From Ipomoea triloba (lineage: Eukaryota > Streptophyta > Magnoliopsida > Solanales > Convolvulaceae): 64,000 bases of DNA. Below are positions 1-10,670 of this stretch, piece after piece (the first letter of the stretch is position 1; each line of letters opens with the position of its first letter). Where the stretch lies: positions 19,931,018 through 19,995,017 of the forward strand of contig NC_044927.1 in assembly GCF_003576645.1 (NCBI RefSeq), read 5' to 3'. A program made the translations under genes and the position numbers. The notes below the pieces were generated by a model that saw only the letters and a list, made by a program, of their open reading frames with translations, did no database searches and was not told the DNA's origin.

Positions 1-497
1 GTATTGGCATATATTGTTTTGTTGACTATTATTAGACTATTAGTATCACGTTTTTTGCGTCATTAATCAACAGAGTTGTAAGCATTATATATTTAGCCTA
101 TGGTCGTCGGCATTCGGCAACCTAACGCATGTAAAAATATATTGTTCACCACATTTTACGTATATAATACTCAAACCTAGCTAGCTAATAACACTTAATA
201 AAGCGATGGTGATATATATGAATATGCTTGGGATATATTTGTTATAAAAGTAAATATCATTATATTTTTATGTACTTGCACACTTATCTATGTATTTAAT
301 TACACAACATTTCAAGCCCAAACAATATTTTTTATTTATTTATTTTGATTAAATGAGGACAAACAGTATAGCTGGATGAAGAAAAAAGATGGATGTATTG
401 AATGGGATAGTGATTGAAGCACATGGATAGGTTAATTAATTAATTGGTCCTAGCTAGTATTTACTCCATCAATTCCTATTTCCCTATGAACAAAGGC
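1..497. other. AT-rich intergenic DNA, nothing recognised
   Basis: No open frame, RNA gene or repeat end is convincing here. The stretch is AT-rich and stops at an ATT microsatellite. Confidence 0.5.
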
Positions 498-498
498 A

Positions 499-535
<37 letters not shown>
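498..535. repeat. (ATT)n microsatellite
   Basis: Uninterrupted TTA/ATT trinucleotide run directly abutting the 3' terminus of the minus-strand Helitron. The open frame through it is only a poly-isoleucine artefact. Confidence 0.9.
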
Positions 536-536
<1 letters not shown>

Positions 537-920
537 TAGTATTTTCACCCGTGCGTTGCACGGAATGAATTTGTTATAATATTTTAAGAAATATTTGAAT
601 TGATATACAATTATATAAATTATAACATCGAATATGAGTATGAATAAGTGTATAAATGCAATTATAGTATGAGTCTTCCTTGCATGCAACAAATATCACA
701 AAAATTCAGTGTTCTAAAATAAGTGTATAAATGCAATAGGTAGATAATTTACATTATTGCATCATATTCATTAATTTAATTACTTGTCGGTTAGTTATTG
801 CAAGATCTTGAGGTACACTTATATTTTGATATTCAGTAAGTATAACTATATTAGAGAAAAAATTTACATGGGAGTAATGGGATAATCAGTTGAGTAATTG
901 TTAGTTGACCGTAGAGCGTT

Positions 921-995
921 GTGTTGGAGGAAGAAGATGATATATAGTGAAGATGATATTGCTCTTCACTATATATCATCTTCTTCCTTCAACAC
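921..995. repeat. 33-bp inverted repeat (hairpin)
   Basis: Arms 921-953 and 963-995 pair over 33 bp with one G-T type mismatch, around a 9-nt loop. The stem is AG-rich on one arm (GGAAGAAGATGATATATAGT). It sits inside the Helitron. It could fold as a small RNA precursor if transcribed, but no promoter evidence is visible. Confidence 0.8.
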
Positions 996-1084
996 GTTGA
1001 TATTCTCTGGACAAATAACTGTTGGAAAAAAATTAGCATAAAATGGCATTTTACTGGCAATATTGTGGTACAAATATATGTGGG

Positions 1085-1370
1085 GTGCACTTTCGATTTG
1101 GGTCGGGTCAAAGTGGATTCGTGTTCTTCGTAGTTAGACGAAAAGAATGATATATTGTACGCTCAAAACTGATAATGGGTGAATGAGAAATTGGTTCTCA
1201 AAGTTGACCCATTTGAGTTAGAAAAATATAAAAAAAAAACCTTTCAAGTAACTTTTGTCCCACATTGGTTTGAGAAGTGGTTTGCACCACTACTTATACA
1301 AGAGTTTTTCTAAGGCTTATTGAATTGTATAGCATAGAGGCTCTCTCTCGCACGCAAAGGGGGGGGGTGC
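1085..1370 (+). mobile_element. Copia-LTR-like promoter fragment
   Basis: Contains GTCCCACATTGGTTTGAGAA followed about 30 nt later by a TATA-like CTTATACAAG and then GAATTGTATAG. The same arrangement recurs at 17200-17395 beside other LTR-like sequence. The region is a U3/promoter fragment of an LTR retrotransposon carried inside the Helitron. The snRNA upstream element has a similar TCCCACAT core, but no snRNA follows. Confidence 0.45.
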
Positions 1371-1522
1371 AAATGAAATCCCAAAATGAACTTAAAAAGG
1401 CTTGACTCGTGCGCCGACACCTGCATGCACGAATGTCGTTCAGAAAATTGGTTGGCCTTGCGGGTTGAATTATGCCAAATTTTTATATTTTGTACAATAT
1501 TAAGCACCATACCATAATACAA

Positions 1523-2509
1523 GTTAAAACTGAGGATATTGTTTTTATTAATAGTATAGATTGCATTGCAGAGAAATATATATACTGAATGATTACCATT
1601 AGTAATTCTAGTCTAGAAGTGTATTACGAATACGAACGTAGGGAATAATATATTTTATTAGGAATTCTATTTGAATTTACAATTGTATTAGGGATAGGAA
1701 TTCTATTACCATATTTTACAATATTACGCACCATACCATAATACAAGTTAAAACTGAGGATATTGTTTTTATTAATAGTATAGATTGCATTGCAGAGAAA
1801 TATATATAATGAATTATTACCATTAGTAATTCTAGTCTAGAATTGTATTACGAATAGGAACGTAGGGAAGAATATATTTTATTAGAAATTCTATTTTAGT
1901 TTACAGTTGTATTAGGATAGGAATTATATTACCATATTTTATAATATTACGCAAACCATAATATTATAGGTCTGTTTTGGGCGGTAAGTTAAAACTGAGG
2001 ATATTGTTTTTATTAATAGTATAGATTGCATTGCAGAGAAATATATATACTGAATTATTACCATTAGTAATTCTAGTCTAGAATTGTATTACGAATAGGA
2101 ACGTAGGGAAGAATATATTTTATTAGGAATTCTATTTTAGTTTACAATTGTATTAGGGATAGGAATTGTATTACCATATTTTACAATATTACGCAAACCA
2201 TAATATTATAGGTCTGTCTTGGGCGGGAAGTTAAAAGTGAGGATATTGTTTTTATTAATAGTATAGATTGCATTGCAGAGAAATATATATACTGAATTAT
2301 TACCATTAGTAATTCTAGTCTAGAATTGTATTACGAATAGGAACGTAGGTAAGAATATATTTTATTAGGAATTCTATTTTAATTTACAATTGTATTAGGG
2401 ATAGGATCTGTATTACCATATTTTATAATATTACGCAAACCATAATATTATAGGTCTGTTTTGGGCGGGAAGTTAAAACTGAGGATATTATTTTTATTAA
2501 TAGTATAGA
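1523..2509. repeat. ~242-bp tandem repeat, four units
   Basis: The marker GTTAAAACTGAGGATATT (with one A-to-G variant) recurs at 1523, 1747, 1988, 2230 and 2472, giving unit lengths of 224, 241, 242 and 242 bp. Each unit contains TAGTATAGATTGCATTGCAG, that is, the reverse complement of the Helitron 5' terminus. The three rightmost units also share GGTCTGTTTTGGGCGG, once with a C for T. Units differ by scattered substitutions, so the amplification is not brand new. Confidence 0.9.
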
Positions 2510-2594
2510 TTATTGGACCAACAATAGTGTGCAAAAAATGTATGGAGTAACTAGTTTTTATAGCATTTATAATAAACTAGCAAATTAATAAAGT

Positions 2595-2717
2595 GTCAAG
2601 AGCTTGTGGTCTAGTGGCACCAAGGTTGTACTCTCACATGTAAGGTTGTGGGTTTGAGTTTCAGTAGATGCGATATTGACTCCATACTGCATTGTAACAA
2701 GAAAAAAAAACGCAAAA
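2595..2717 (+). mobile_element. tRNA-derived SINE
   Basis: Starts near AGCTTGTGGTCTAGTGGCA (tRNA-like A box) and has a B box GGGTTTGAGTTTC, then a CATTGTAACAAG tail and poly(A). The 9-mer TAATAAAGT flanks it at 2586-2594 and 2718-2726 as a target duplication. Confidence 0.75.
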
Positions 2718-2788
2718 TAATAAAGTAAATACACAGTCCAGTACAATTCAACTACAATACCAACCTTCAAAAAAAACATTTTAGATTT

Positions 2789-2915
2789 GGCAAAAACTTG
2801 TGTGAGATTGTCTCACGAGTCTCAATCCGTGAGATGGGTCGGATTCTTAATTTATGAGACCAAAGATTCAACTCGTTTCACGGTTCTGTGAGATGGTCTC
2901 ACACAAGTGTTACTT
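2789..2915. mobile_element. Mutator-like MITE, GTGTGAGAC family, 127 bp
   Basis: Terminal inverted repeats read ACTTGTGTGAGAtTGTCTCAC against ACTTGTGTGAGACCaTCTCAC. The 9-mer TTTAGATTT lies on both sides (2780-2788, 2916-2924). A 9-bp duplication is characteristic of Mutator-like elements. No coding capacity. Confidence 0.85.
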
Positions 2916-3063
2916 TTTAGATTTTTTTTTGTTCACTTTATATTTACAATATTTGTAAAATTAACCATGTCATTTTTTTTCTTTCACTAATTCTCAACCG
3001 TTAATTATCCAAATGAATAGATCAAACAATTACGTCCTCACTTCTCCATGTTCTCACTTGAAC

Positions 3064-3068
<5 letters not shown>

Positions 3069-3111
<43 letters not shown>
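3069..3111. repeat. (TA)n microsatellite
   Basis: About 21 TA dinucleotides forming the left flank of a minisatellite-bearing element. Confidence 0.95.
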
Positions 3112-3114
<3 letters not shown>

Positions 3115-3888
3115 GCGTTCAGGTGCATACGGGCTGCCCAGGAGAGAACTACGAACGAATCGCAGCGCGCCACGTGTCCAGAATGTAGTTGCACTTAACG
3201 TTATAACTATGTAATGTTATAATTAGATGCACACAAGTACATAAATGTTAATAAGGTAAATTACTTGCACTTGTAAGTGAAAATAGGTGCACACGTGCAA
3301 GTAAAATGTATTACCAGTGCAAGTAAATTGTACACTGAGAATCAATACTAAGTGCACCTAATGTTATAACTAGGTGTACCTAGGTTACACCTAGGTGCAT
3401 GAATGTTAACAAAGTAAATTACTTACACATACAAGTGCAAGTAAAATGTATTGCAGATGCAAGTAAAATATATTACAGGTGCAAGTGAATTGTACACTGA
3501 ACATCAATACTAAGTGCACCTAATGTTATAACTAGGAATATCTAATGTTATAATTAGGTGCACCTAGGTTGCAACCAGGTGCATGAATATTAACAAGGTA
3601 AATTACTTGCATTTGTAAGTAAAAATATTTGCGAAGAAAATAGGAATGAATATTAACAAGATAAATTACTTGCATTTGTAAGTGAAAATATGTGCGAAAA
3701 TAGGTGCACTTGTAAGTGAAACTAGGTGCACTTATATTACAATTACTTGCACCAAAGTTCCAGTTTTACAAAAATGCCACCGCGTCGTTTTTTTTAAAAT
3801 TACATCTGATTCGTTGACCTGCACACGTGGACGGCTGTGATGCGTTTTCATTTCTTTCATGGGCGACAGTTCGCACGGGAGTGTACGC

Positions 3889-3892
<4 letters not shown>
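3112..3892. mobile_element. Micron-like element A in TA microsatellite, minisatellite interior
   Basis: Lies between (TA)n on the left and a (CA)n(TA)n tract on the right. Left end GCGTTCAGGTGCATACGGG; right end contains CGCACGGGAGTGTACGCC, a degenerate inverted relative of the left end, with CCACGTG nearby on both sides. The interior (3190-3740) is a degenerate minisatellite of the type GCACCTAATGTTATAACTAG / AAATTACTTGCA...GTAAGTG. No coding. It resembles the known class of microsatellite-targeting small elements (Micron of rice) by position only. Confidence 0.55.

Positions 3893-3942
<50 letters not shown>
3893..3942. repeat. (CA)n(TA)n compound microsatellite
   Basis: CA run of about 16 units followed by TA run. 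It generates spurious poly-TH/CV reading frames on both strands. Confidence 0.95.
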
Positions 3943-4605
3943 TACGATTCAAATGCGGTTGGGGTGTTCAGGTGCAATTGTGTGGTGAGAGTAGAGTCAT
4001 TGATCTTGCCAAAATCAACATTCAAGATTAACAATGTTTTAAAAAAATGCAGTGGCGATTTGGTCTTTTTTCATGTGCGTCAAACTTAAGGTGTGCGATT
4101 TTTCTTCTTAAGATGCGTGGTTTTGAGCTTAAGGTGCGTTAGTTGTCGAACTTAAGTGCGTCGGTTTAAAACTTTAGGTGTGTGGTTTTCTTTCTTAATG
4201 TGATTTTCCTTCTTAAGGTGCGTGGTTTTTGTGCTTAATAAGCTTTAAGGTGCCTGGTTTTGAGCTTAAGGTGCGCTAATTGTTGAAACTTAAGTGCGTC
4301 GGTCTAAAGTTTTAGGTGCATGGTTTTCCTTCTTAATTAAGGTGCGTGGTTTGTGTGGTTAAGATGCGTTAGTTGTTAAAACTTAAGGTGTGTGCTTTTT
4401 TTTTTTGCCATTCCTAAACACAAACAGTATTCTTTATAAGATTTTATCTACAAAGCCATATTTATGTTAATCCAGTTTAAGGTGCATCAGTTTAATTTTT
4501 CTTATAAAAAAAAAGAAAAAAAAAGAATAGATCATCGGACAATCGCGCGCACGGGAACCTTTCCCCGCACCTAAACCCTTCCCTACCTATCTAGATCACC
4601 GGACA
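3943..4605. mobile_element. Micron-like element B, TTAAGGTGCGTG minisatellite
   Basis: Begins after the TA tract with GTGTTCAGGTGCAATTGTG and ends near GCGCGCACGGGAACC. Between are about 12 degenerate copies of CTTAAGGTGCGTGGTTTT and variants, the same motif that fills the element at 34022-34450. Coding is absent. Confidence 0.55.
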
Positions 4606-4617
4606 ATCTTTGAGGAA

Positions 4618-4745
4618 TGTTGTGTTTCTTAGGGGGACTAAGATAGCATGAACCAAACATGAAAATGTGATATTCTAAAGCCCACATTCTCTTGGTTATG
4701 TTGTATTACTTAAACCAAACACGTACTCCCTAAGAACTTAAAATT
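4618..4745. mobile_element. MITE fragment (AACCAAAC type)
   Basis: Contains ATGAACCAAACATG, CTTGGTTATGTTGTATTACT and AAACCAAACACG. The middle motif recurs at 21400-21430 as CTTGGTTATGTTGTATAACT. Ends unclear. Confidence 0.4.
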
Positions 4746-4887
4746 GAGTTACTATTGAATCTCATATGAAGAACTCTAAAAGTTTACTTTAAGAGAATTG
4801 AATCAATCTTTTTTCGATTGGGGTGACAATTGATCGGGAAAAAGCATTTATATTTGTTGTCGTATATACTACTCGGTAGGTAGTATG

Positions 4888-5055
4888 ATTATCGGTTTTT
4901 TTTTTTGAGTACTACAATCTAACCCTATATATAGTATCTGCTCAAACAACATGATAATGCCAATATTCTTGATTGGGATGGGACTCGAACCTGAGACCTT
5001 CCATTTGGAATAGTAACAGTGATGCCATCAGACCACAAGGTACTTGGCAAGGAAT
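4888..5055 (-). mobile_element. SINE, reverse orientation
   Basis: Poly(T) then GAGTACTACAATCTAACC, followed by GACTCGAACCTGAGACC (reverse B box) and ATCAGACCACAAGG (reverse A box). This matches the tRNA-derived family at 2595 and 55790. The short frame through it has no meaning. Confidence 0.65.
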
Positions 5056-5851
5056 TATGAACATTCAATATAGGAAAGGAATTGATGGAAGGAGGAAGTT
5101 TCTGCGGGATTGTGAAGGCGGGCCGTCGCTATTCAAAATCATCATAAAATTAAAGATGAGAGGATAGGAATAGTCATTTCAAACTTTGGCCGTGTTGGTC
5201 GTCGTCGACGCGTTAGGACGACTTGGGCGTTACCACTTTATTATGGTAATTGGTCTTCGTATCAATTAAATCACATTCTTTGACCTTAAACGACATAATA
5301 TAACATTCTTAAACAAAATCAATATTATATTTGGTATGTTAAAACCAAAAAAAAAAAAAAAAGAGTTGAATGTGTTTGTACTCGACCTTTATTTCATATA
5401 TTGTTGGTAGTCTTACGTTTTATTTTAATATGTATTTTTCTCTGTATTATTTAAAATTATGTTTGAAAGTTCACTGGTAAATATGCTATGGATGAAATGA
5501 TTTTTTTTTCGTTTTCTTTTATATAGTATGGATGGCAATGATGAAACTTAATTGGAAGGAAATTAAGACAAGATAAAAACAATATATAAAAAGAAAAAAA
5601 AAATCAGTTTTAATTTGCTAACTTCTGTGTTTTTTTTTTTTTTTTTTTTTTGTAATAAATGGAAAAGACATTGATATTTTGGTTAAGTGTTAGAAGAAAA
5701 AGATGCATGTAATTTTATTCTTAAAATCATGAAGGGTGTTTTGCCACCATTTGAGATTTTACTAATATTAGTCACACTGTGGGTCTTAGTGTAACTTAAT
5801 TAACTGAGAAAATATGTAGTATGTCATACATATTGAAATCTTTTTTTTTAT
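5056..5851. other. Intergenic, no gene seen
   Basis: AT-rich with homopolymer runs at about 5348-5365, 5590 and 5630-5652. A short GC-richer patch at 5190-5240 has no recognisable frame. Confidence 0.4.
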
Positions 5852-6074
5852 AGGGAAAATGGCGGTTTTAGTCTATTAGTTATGCCTAAATTGTAGATTC
5901 AATCAATAAATTATTGTTCTATACAATTTTACCCCTTTAATTATGTTGAAAGTGGTTGTTTCAATTCATTACTTATAAATTTTGTTAACATAAAAAATTT
6001 ATTTTGATTTGTCAATACCTTATTAGTCTACAATTTAGGCATAATTAATGGACTAAAATCGTCATTTTCTAACT
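5852..6074. mobile_element. MITE with ~45-bp inverted ends
   Basis: Left end GGTTTTAGTCTATTAGTTAT GCCTAAATTGTAGA is repeated inverted on the right (CTACAATTTAGGCATAATTA ATGGACTAAAATC). Coding is absent. Target duplication not clear. Confidence 0.65.
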
Positions 6075-7240
6075 CATTTTTTTTAATTTCAAGAAAATGA
6101 ATTCCTTAGTCTCTTTATATATTTTATTTTTCACATTTTGAAAAAATATCTAATATAAAATTCTATGTTACATGCACATATTTTTATTATGTAAGAGCAG
6201 TTGAGTCTTTATACTAATTATTTTCAATAATTTATTTTTCACCCATAAATAATATAATCAATAACAATAATAATAATAAACAATAACAACTAGTTTTTTT
6301 TTTTTTTTTGGTGTTGAAAAGAATAACAAGTAGTTACTTATGCCTAATGGTGTTATTTCTTCACATTTTCTAATGTCATTGCCAAGTCTGCTTAGAAACC
6401 AGTCCAAACTCCAAAATTACCAAAGATATTTGTGGTGCTTACATTTTGGTCAATTAAACATTACTTTTACAAAATCGCAGGGAATTTAATACATTTGACA
6501 TCTAAGTAATAATTAATTAATGAGAGTTAATTAAGTTGATGTAAATGACACGAAGATTCTTTATTGTTTCCTCAAGTTTTTGGTAGCATGCATGAGCTAA
6601 GTAGTGATGCATCTATTTATCTTTCTGCTAATCCCCAATTAGCCCTTCCTACTTTACTCATGAAATTTTTATAAATGAAACATTCATATATACCTTTTAC
6701 TTTTTACCCTTGCGTGGTTGTTAAGAAAACATTCAGCAATAATAATCTCATTAAAACAATTTTTTCTGAGGCCACCTGATTTATTTTTTTAATTTTTAAG
6801 GTTGTAATTTGTATTCGCTTGAATTATTATCAGAAACGTCATCAAAATTTTAATTACGGGTTATTCCAGATGAATGACCAGTTATTAAGGTTAGATGCAT
6901 CAAAATGACAAGTTCGAGTGTTTAATTGTATTTTTTAAAAGTTTAAGAGTTTAATTATACTTTTTTGGGTAACATTTGAGGATCTATTTGATCCGTTTTC
7001 TTTTTGGTTTGGTTTTCTTATTTATGTAACGAATACATCCATATTTGTTATTACTATAATTTTAAAAAAAGTTTGAACTTAAAATTAAATCGTCACAAAT
7101 TAAATCATATAGGGAGGGATAAATCGTCACAATCGTGGGGTGAAGGGACGCAACGAGACGTGGGGCAAAACCGTCAAACAAGCATCTCTTATTTCCTTTA
7201 TCTTTATACAGTGGTTGTTCTGTCCATCGAAAGTGAAAGT
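6075..7240. promoter_or_regulatory. Upstream region of WD40 gene
   Basis: About 1.1 kb of AT-rich DNA without recognisable elements up to about 7100. The 3' part (7100-7480) is less AT-rich and contains CTTTATACAGT at about 7200, a possible TATA box. The 138-codon frame at 7004-7420 lacks similarity to anything I know and overlaps the likely leader, so I treat it as non-coding. Confidence 0.35.
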
Positions 7241-7479
7241 CTGAACAACGAGAGACCATCTTCCACCCTTCATACCTTTCGTCTTTTTCTCCGAAATATC
7301 ATTGGTTTATTTATTCTTCTTTTTTTAATTTCTCATTTTTTTCATTTTATTTGGGTGGAACGTCAGCCCTTAATTCTTCATTTACTATTTTTGGGCTGTT
7401 TTGTGGTCTTCAAAGAGTAAAGATCAGCTTCAGACAAGCTGATTTCTGGAGGTTTTTGACACAATTCGGGGAATCCGAG

Positions 7480-7808
7480 GTGAGGGAATTTATGGGTTTT
7501 TATTTCTTTGATCAGTGAAATTGTCTTTCTTGAATTGGGTGTATGAATAATTATATATATGCATTCACGAACAATTTCTAGGCTCGCGTAGATTTATATT
7601 ATGAAACTTCCTTTGAAATCGTTAGTTTTTTTGTTGCTGGCCCTATTGTTATTAGGCATGGGATCCTTTACGAGATCTAGGGATGCAGGTTTTGATTGAT
7701 ATTGGCTATGGGTTTTGAATTTTGATGTTTAATTGTGAAATTGAATTCTTTTATTATGTTTGTGGGGTATGTGTTCTGATTTTAGTTTTAATGTTTTGCT
7801 CTTTCAAG
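7480..7808 (+). other. Probable 5'-UTR intron of WD40 gene
   Basis: Donor CCGAG|GTGAGG at 7480 and acceptor TCTTTCAAG|GAATTT at 7808 bracket a T-rich stretch just before the start codon. Inference from splice-site quality; no transcript evidence. Confidence 0.5.
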
Positions 7809-7833
7809 GAATTTGGTTTGATTGGTTTGGGGA

Positions 7834-10670
7834 ATGATGGGAAGTTGTAGTGCAATTGATGGAGATGACTTCTTTGATAGCCATGAAGAAGAAGAGATCA
7901 GTTCTGATTCGGATTCTGATTGTTATGAGTCAAAGTTTAGTACCAGGAATGCCAATGGTGTGTTAGGGTATGAAATTTGGACTAAGAACCCAGAAAGTGT
8001 TGATGAACGTAGGAGTAGACTTTTGAAATGGATGGGGTTGGGTTCTGATTGGAGCACTACGAATAAAGATGAATCTAATGATTCATGTTCTGATGAAATC
8101 AAGATGGATGATAGAACTAGGGATAATGGTGATACTGTACTGGCAAACTCGGATTCCGAAGATAATTTCTTTTCTGGTCGGTTTTCTCAATCTTCCCCGT
8201 CAAATGAAGCTTCTGAACTGGCTCAAGATGATGCTGAGGTGGAAAACTGTTCTTGGAAAATTAGGAATTTGGATGATGGGTCAGAGTTTGTGGTGGATGA
8301 AATGGGTCAGGATGGCACACTTAGTCGGCTACGTGAAGTGCGTTCAAATAAAGTGGTCACTGTCGAAGAGCTTCAAACGGCCCTCGGGTCTTCAGCTTTG
8401 GTGCAGAAATTATTGCACCGGGATTCAAAGCAATCTGATAATGGTGTTACGAAGAAGAAATACAAAACAAGTTGGCTTCAGAAGCTAGCTTCTGTCGCTC
8501 ATCTTGACGATAAAAGTCACAAGTCAAAGGGAGCTCATTTGAATTCCAAGGGGTCTATAAAGGCTGGCACCAGCATTCAAAGAGTCCGAGTTCATGCATA
8601 TAAAAAACATTCGAAAGAATTGTCCTCACTGTACACCGCGCAAGAATTTCATGCTCACAAAGGCTCAATCTTGACAATGAAGTTCAGTCCCGATGGTGAG
8701 TACCTAGCAAGTGCTGGAAAAGATGGAATTGTGCGTGTTTGGAAGGTGGATGCTGCCGAAGCCCCTAAGGATCTGAACAATCAGGATGTCGATCCTTCCT
8801 GTTTATACTTCTCACTGAGCCATTTATCTAAATTAGCTTCGCTTGAAATTGATAAGGAGAAGATAGGCCAGCTGAAAAAATCAAAATCGAGAAAATCATC
8901 AGAATCAGCTTGTGTCATCCTCCCACCAAAAGTATTCCGGATTCTAGAGCAACCAGTACATGAATTCCATGGGCATGTGGATGAAGTTTTGGCCCTTTCC
9001 TGGTCAAGAAATGGGGTTAGTTTGATCTTTATGCTGCTTAACAAATTAAAATCTGCCAGAAATATTAAAATTCTATTTATTTTGGTTTTTGTTAATAGCT
9101 GTTGGCTTTATTTGTAAAGTTGCCTAGAACTGTACTAATAATTTGAATGGGAATGTTCACACTGCAGTATTTGCTGTCGTCCTCTGTTGATAAAACAGCT
9201 CGTCTGTGGCAAGTAGGACATGATCAATGCCTTGGTGTTTATCCGCATAATAACTATGGTGAGCCTATTTACTTCACACATAAATCATAATAACTGTTTG
9301 TGTTTGTGTTTGTGTTCGTTTGTATTTATTATTTTACTCTTTATGCAGTCACCTGTGTGGAATTCAATCCTGTGGATGATAACTATTTTATTAGCGGTTC
9401 AATAGACGGAAAAGTACGTCTTTGGGAGGTGCAGCGTAGCCGAGTGATTGATTGGACTGATGTTAAAGAAATCGTGACTGCTGTGTGTTATTTCCCTGAT
9501 GGAAAGGTTTGATTAATATCTTTCTTCTTTTGAAATGAAGGGTTTAACTTTTCTATAGTTTTGGATTTTAACGGCACCTTTTTTGCTGGTGCAGGGTGGC
9601 ATTGTGGGATCCATGGATGGCAATTGCATATTCTATGATTTAGTAGGTGCGTATACCCTTCATCTTTGTTTCGGAACAAATTGATTTCTAAATTCATGTG
9701 ATAAAATTTAGAAATAGATTAAACATTGGGATTAAGCAGTTATGTTGGATGCTAAGTTGTTGCCTGCCTTTTTCAGGTAATCGTTTGCAGATGGGCTCTC
9801 AAGTGAGCTTGCAAACGCGAAAGAGAATAACTGGATTTCAGGTAATAATTCAATATGTATCCCGCAAAATTATTATTATTTTTTCTGTGATTGGTTTTAT
9901 GAACTGAGGAAAATTCATTGTCACGTTCTCTAGTTTTGCCCGAACGATGTGAGCAAAATTATGGTTACTTCTGCTGATTCACAAGTTAAAATACTTCATG
10001 GCTCCAACATTATCTGCAAATTCAAAGGTGAGTATAGTGTCTGCTTCCCATTTCTTGTGCTAAGACTATCATCATGGTATCCAATCCACTTAGGATTAAT
10101 ACAATCTTCTTTCCTCGTCCTACAGGCAGCCGAAATTCTGGAAGTCAAGTTCCTGCAACCTTCACGTCAGATGGGAAGCACGTCATCTCCATCTCCGAAG
10201 ATTCAAACGTGTATATCTGGAGCTATACTAGCCAGGACCAAACTGCTTCTAACAAAAAGACCGAAAAGAGCGTATGGTCATCCGAGAGTTTCTTCTCCAA
10301 CGAGGCCTCAATCGCCATCCCCTGGTGTGGGTTCGAGACCAACTCGGCCACATTGCCCGGGAGAGCTCTGGCAAACGGGGACATCAACGAAAGGAGGCTC
10401 TCGTCTTCCCCAGACTGCTTCTCTTTGAGCCGCAGTTTCTTCCTGGACTCGTTGAACAAGGGATCCGCGACATGGCCCGAGGAGAAGCTACTGGATCGAA
10501 GCCCAGTAACGGTGTCGCCTTCGATATCTAAACCGGATTACAAAATTTTGAAGAATGCTTGGCAGAGTGCTTTTAGTTCTCCCAACTTATGGGGGCTTGT
10601 GGTGGTGACTGCTGGGTTGGATGGAGTCATCAGAACGTTTCTCAACTATGGTTTACCAATTCGTTTCTGA
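7834..10670 (+). CDS. WD40-repeat protein (WDR44-like family), seven coding exons
   Basis: Exons 7834-9015, 9168-9258, 9349-9506, 9595-9646, 9777-9841, 9934-10027 and 10126-10670 join in frame with GT-AG introns to give 728 residues. ATG at 7834 or the adjacent 7837 starts (M)MGSCS, the usual start of this plant family. Residues 5-30 are acidic ([15 protein letters not shown]). A conserved block [13 protein letters not shown] lies at about 58-70. A basic linker precedes the propeller. WD repeats begin at about 271 ([20 protein letters not shown]), 377, 419, 458, 507 and 545, with a last blade at about 690-723 ([15 protein letters not shown]). A Ser-rich insertion separates the last two. Repeat cores such as [18 protein letters not shown] and DGKVRLWEV are intact. 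WD propellers are protein-binding scaffolds; the human relative WDR44 binds Rab11, but the plant role is not established. No frameshift or stop was seen, so the gene looks functional. Confidence 0.93.

Larger units (their letters stand above)
536..2509 (-). mobile_element. Non-autonomous Helitron with amplified 5' end
   Basis: Read on the minus strand the element starts A|TCTATACTATTAATA at 2509 and ends with a short hairpin (CCGTGCAACGCACGG, 550-570) followed by a spacer and CTAG|T at 539-536. These are the hallmarks of Helitron termini inserted between A and T. The last 100 bp match two other Helitron ends in this window (CTAG at 52322-52325 and 56000-56003). No Rep/helicase coding is present, so the copy is non-autonomous. 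The 5' quarter is a tandem array of about 242-bp units, each carrying its own copy of the 5' terminus. A Copia-LTR-like fragment and a hairpin lie in the interior. Termini are seen; classification follows known Helitron structure. Confidence 0.8.

Noticed and set aside
1090..1330. Possible snRNA gene from the GTCCCACATT element and TATA spacing
   Set aside because: No U1-U6 RNA sequence follows, and the same block at 17200 is joined to Copia-LTR-like sequence.
7004..7420. 138-codon frame just upstream of the WD40 gene
   Set aside because: AT-driven, no similarity recognised, overlaps the likely promoter and leader.
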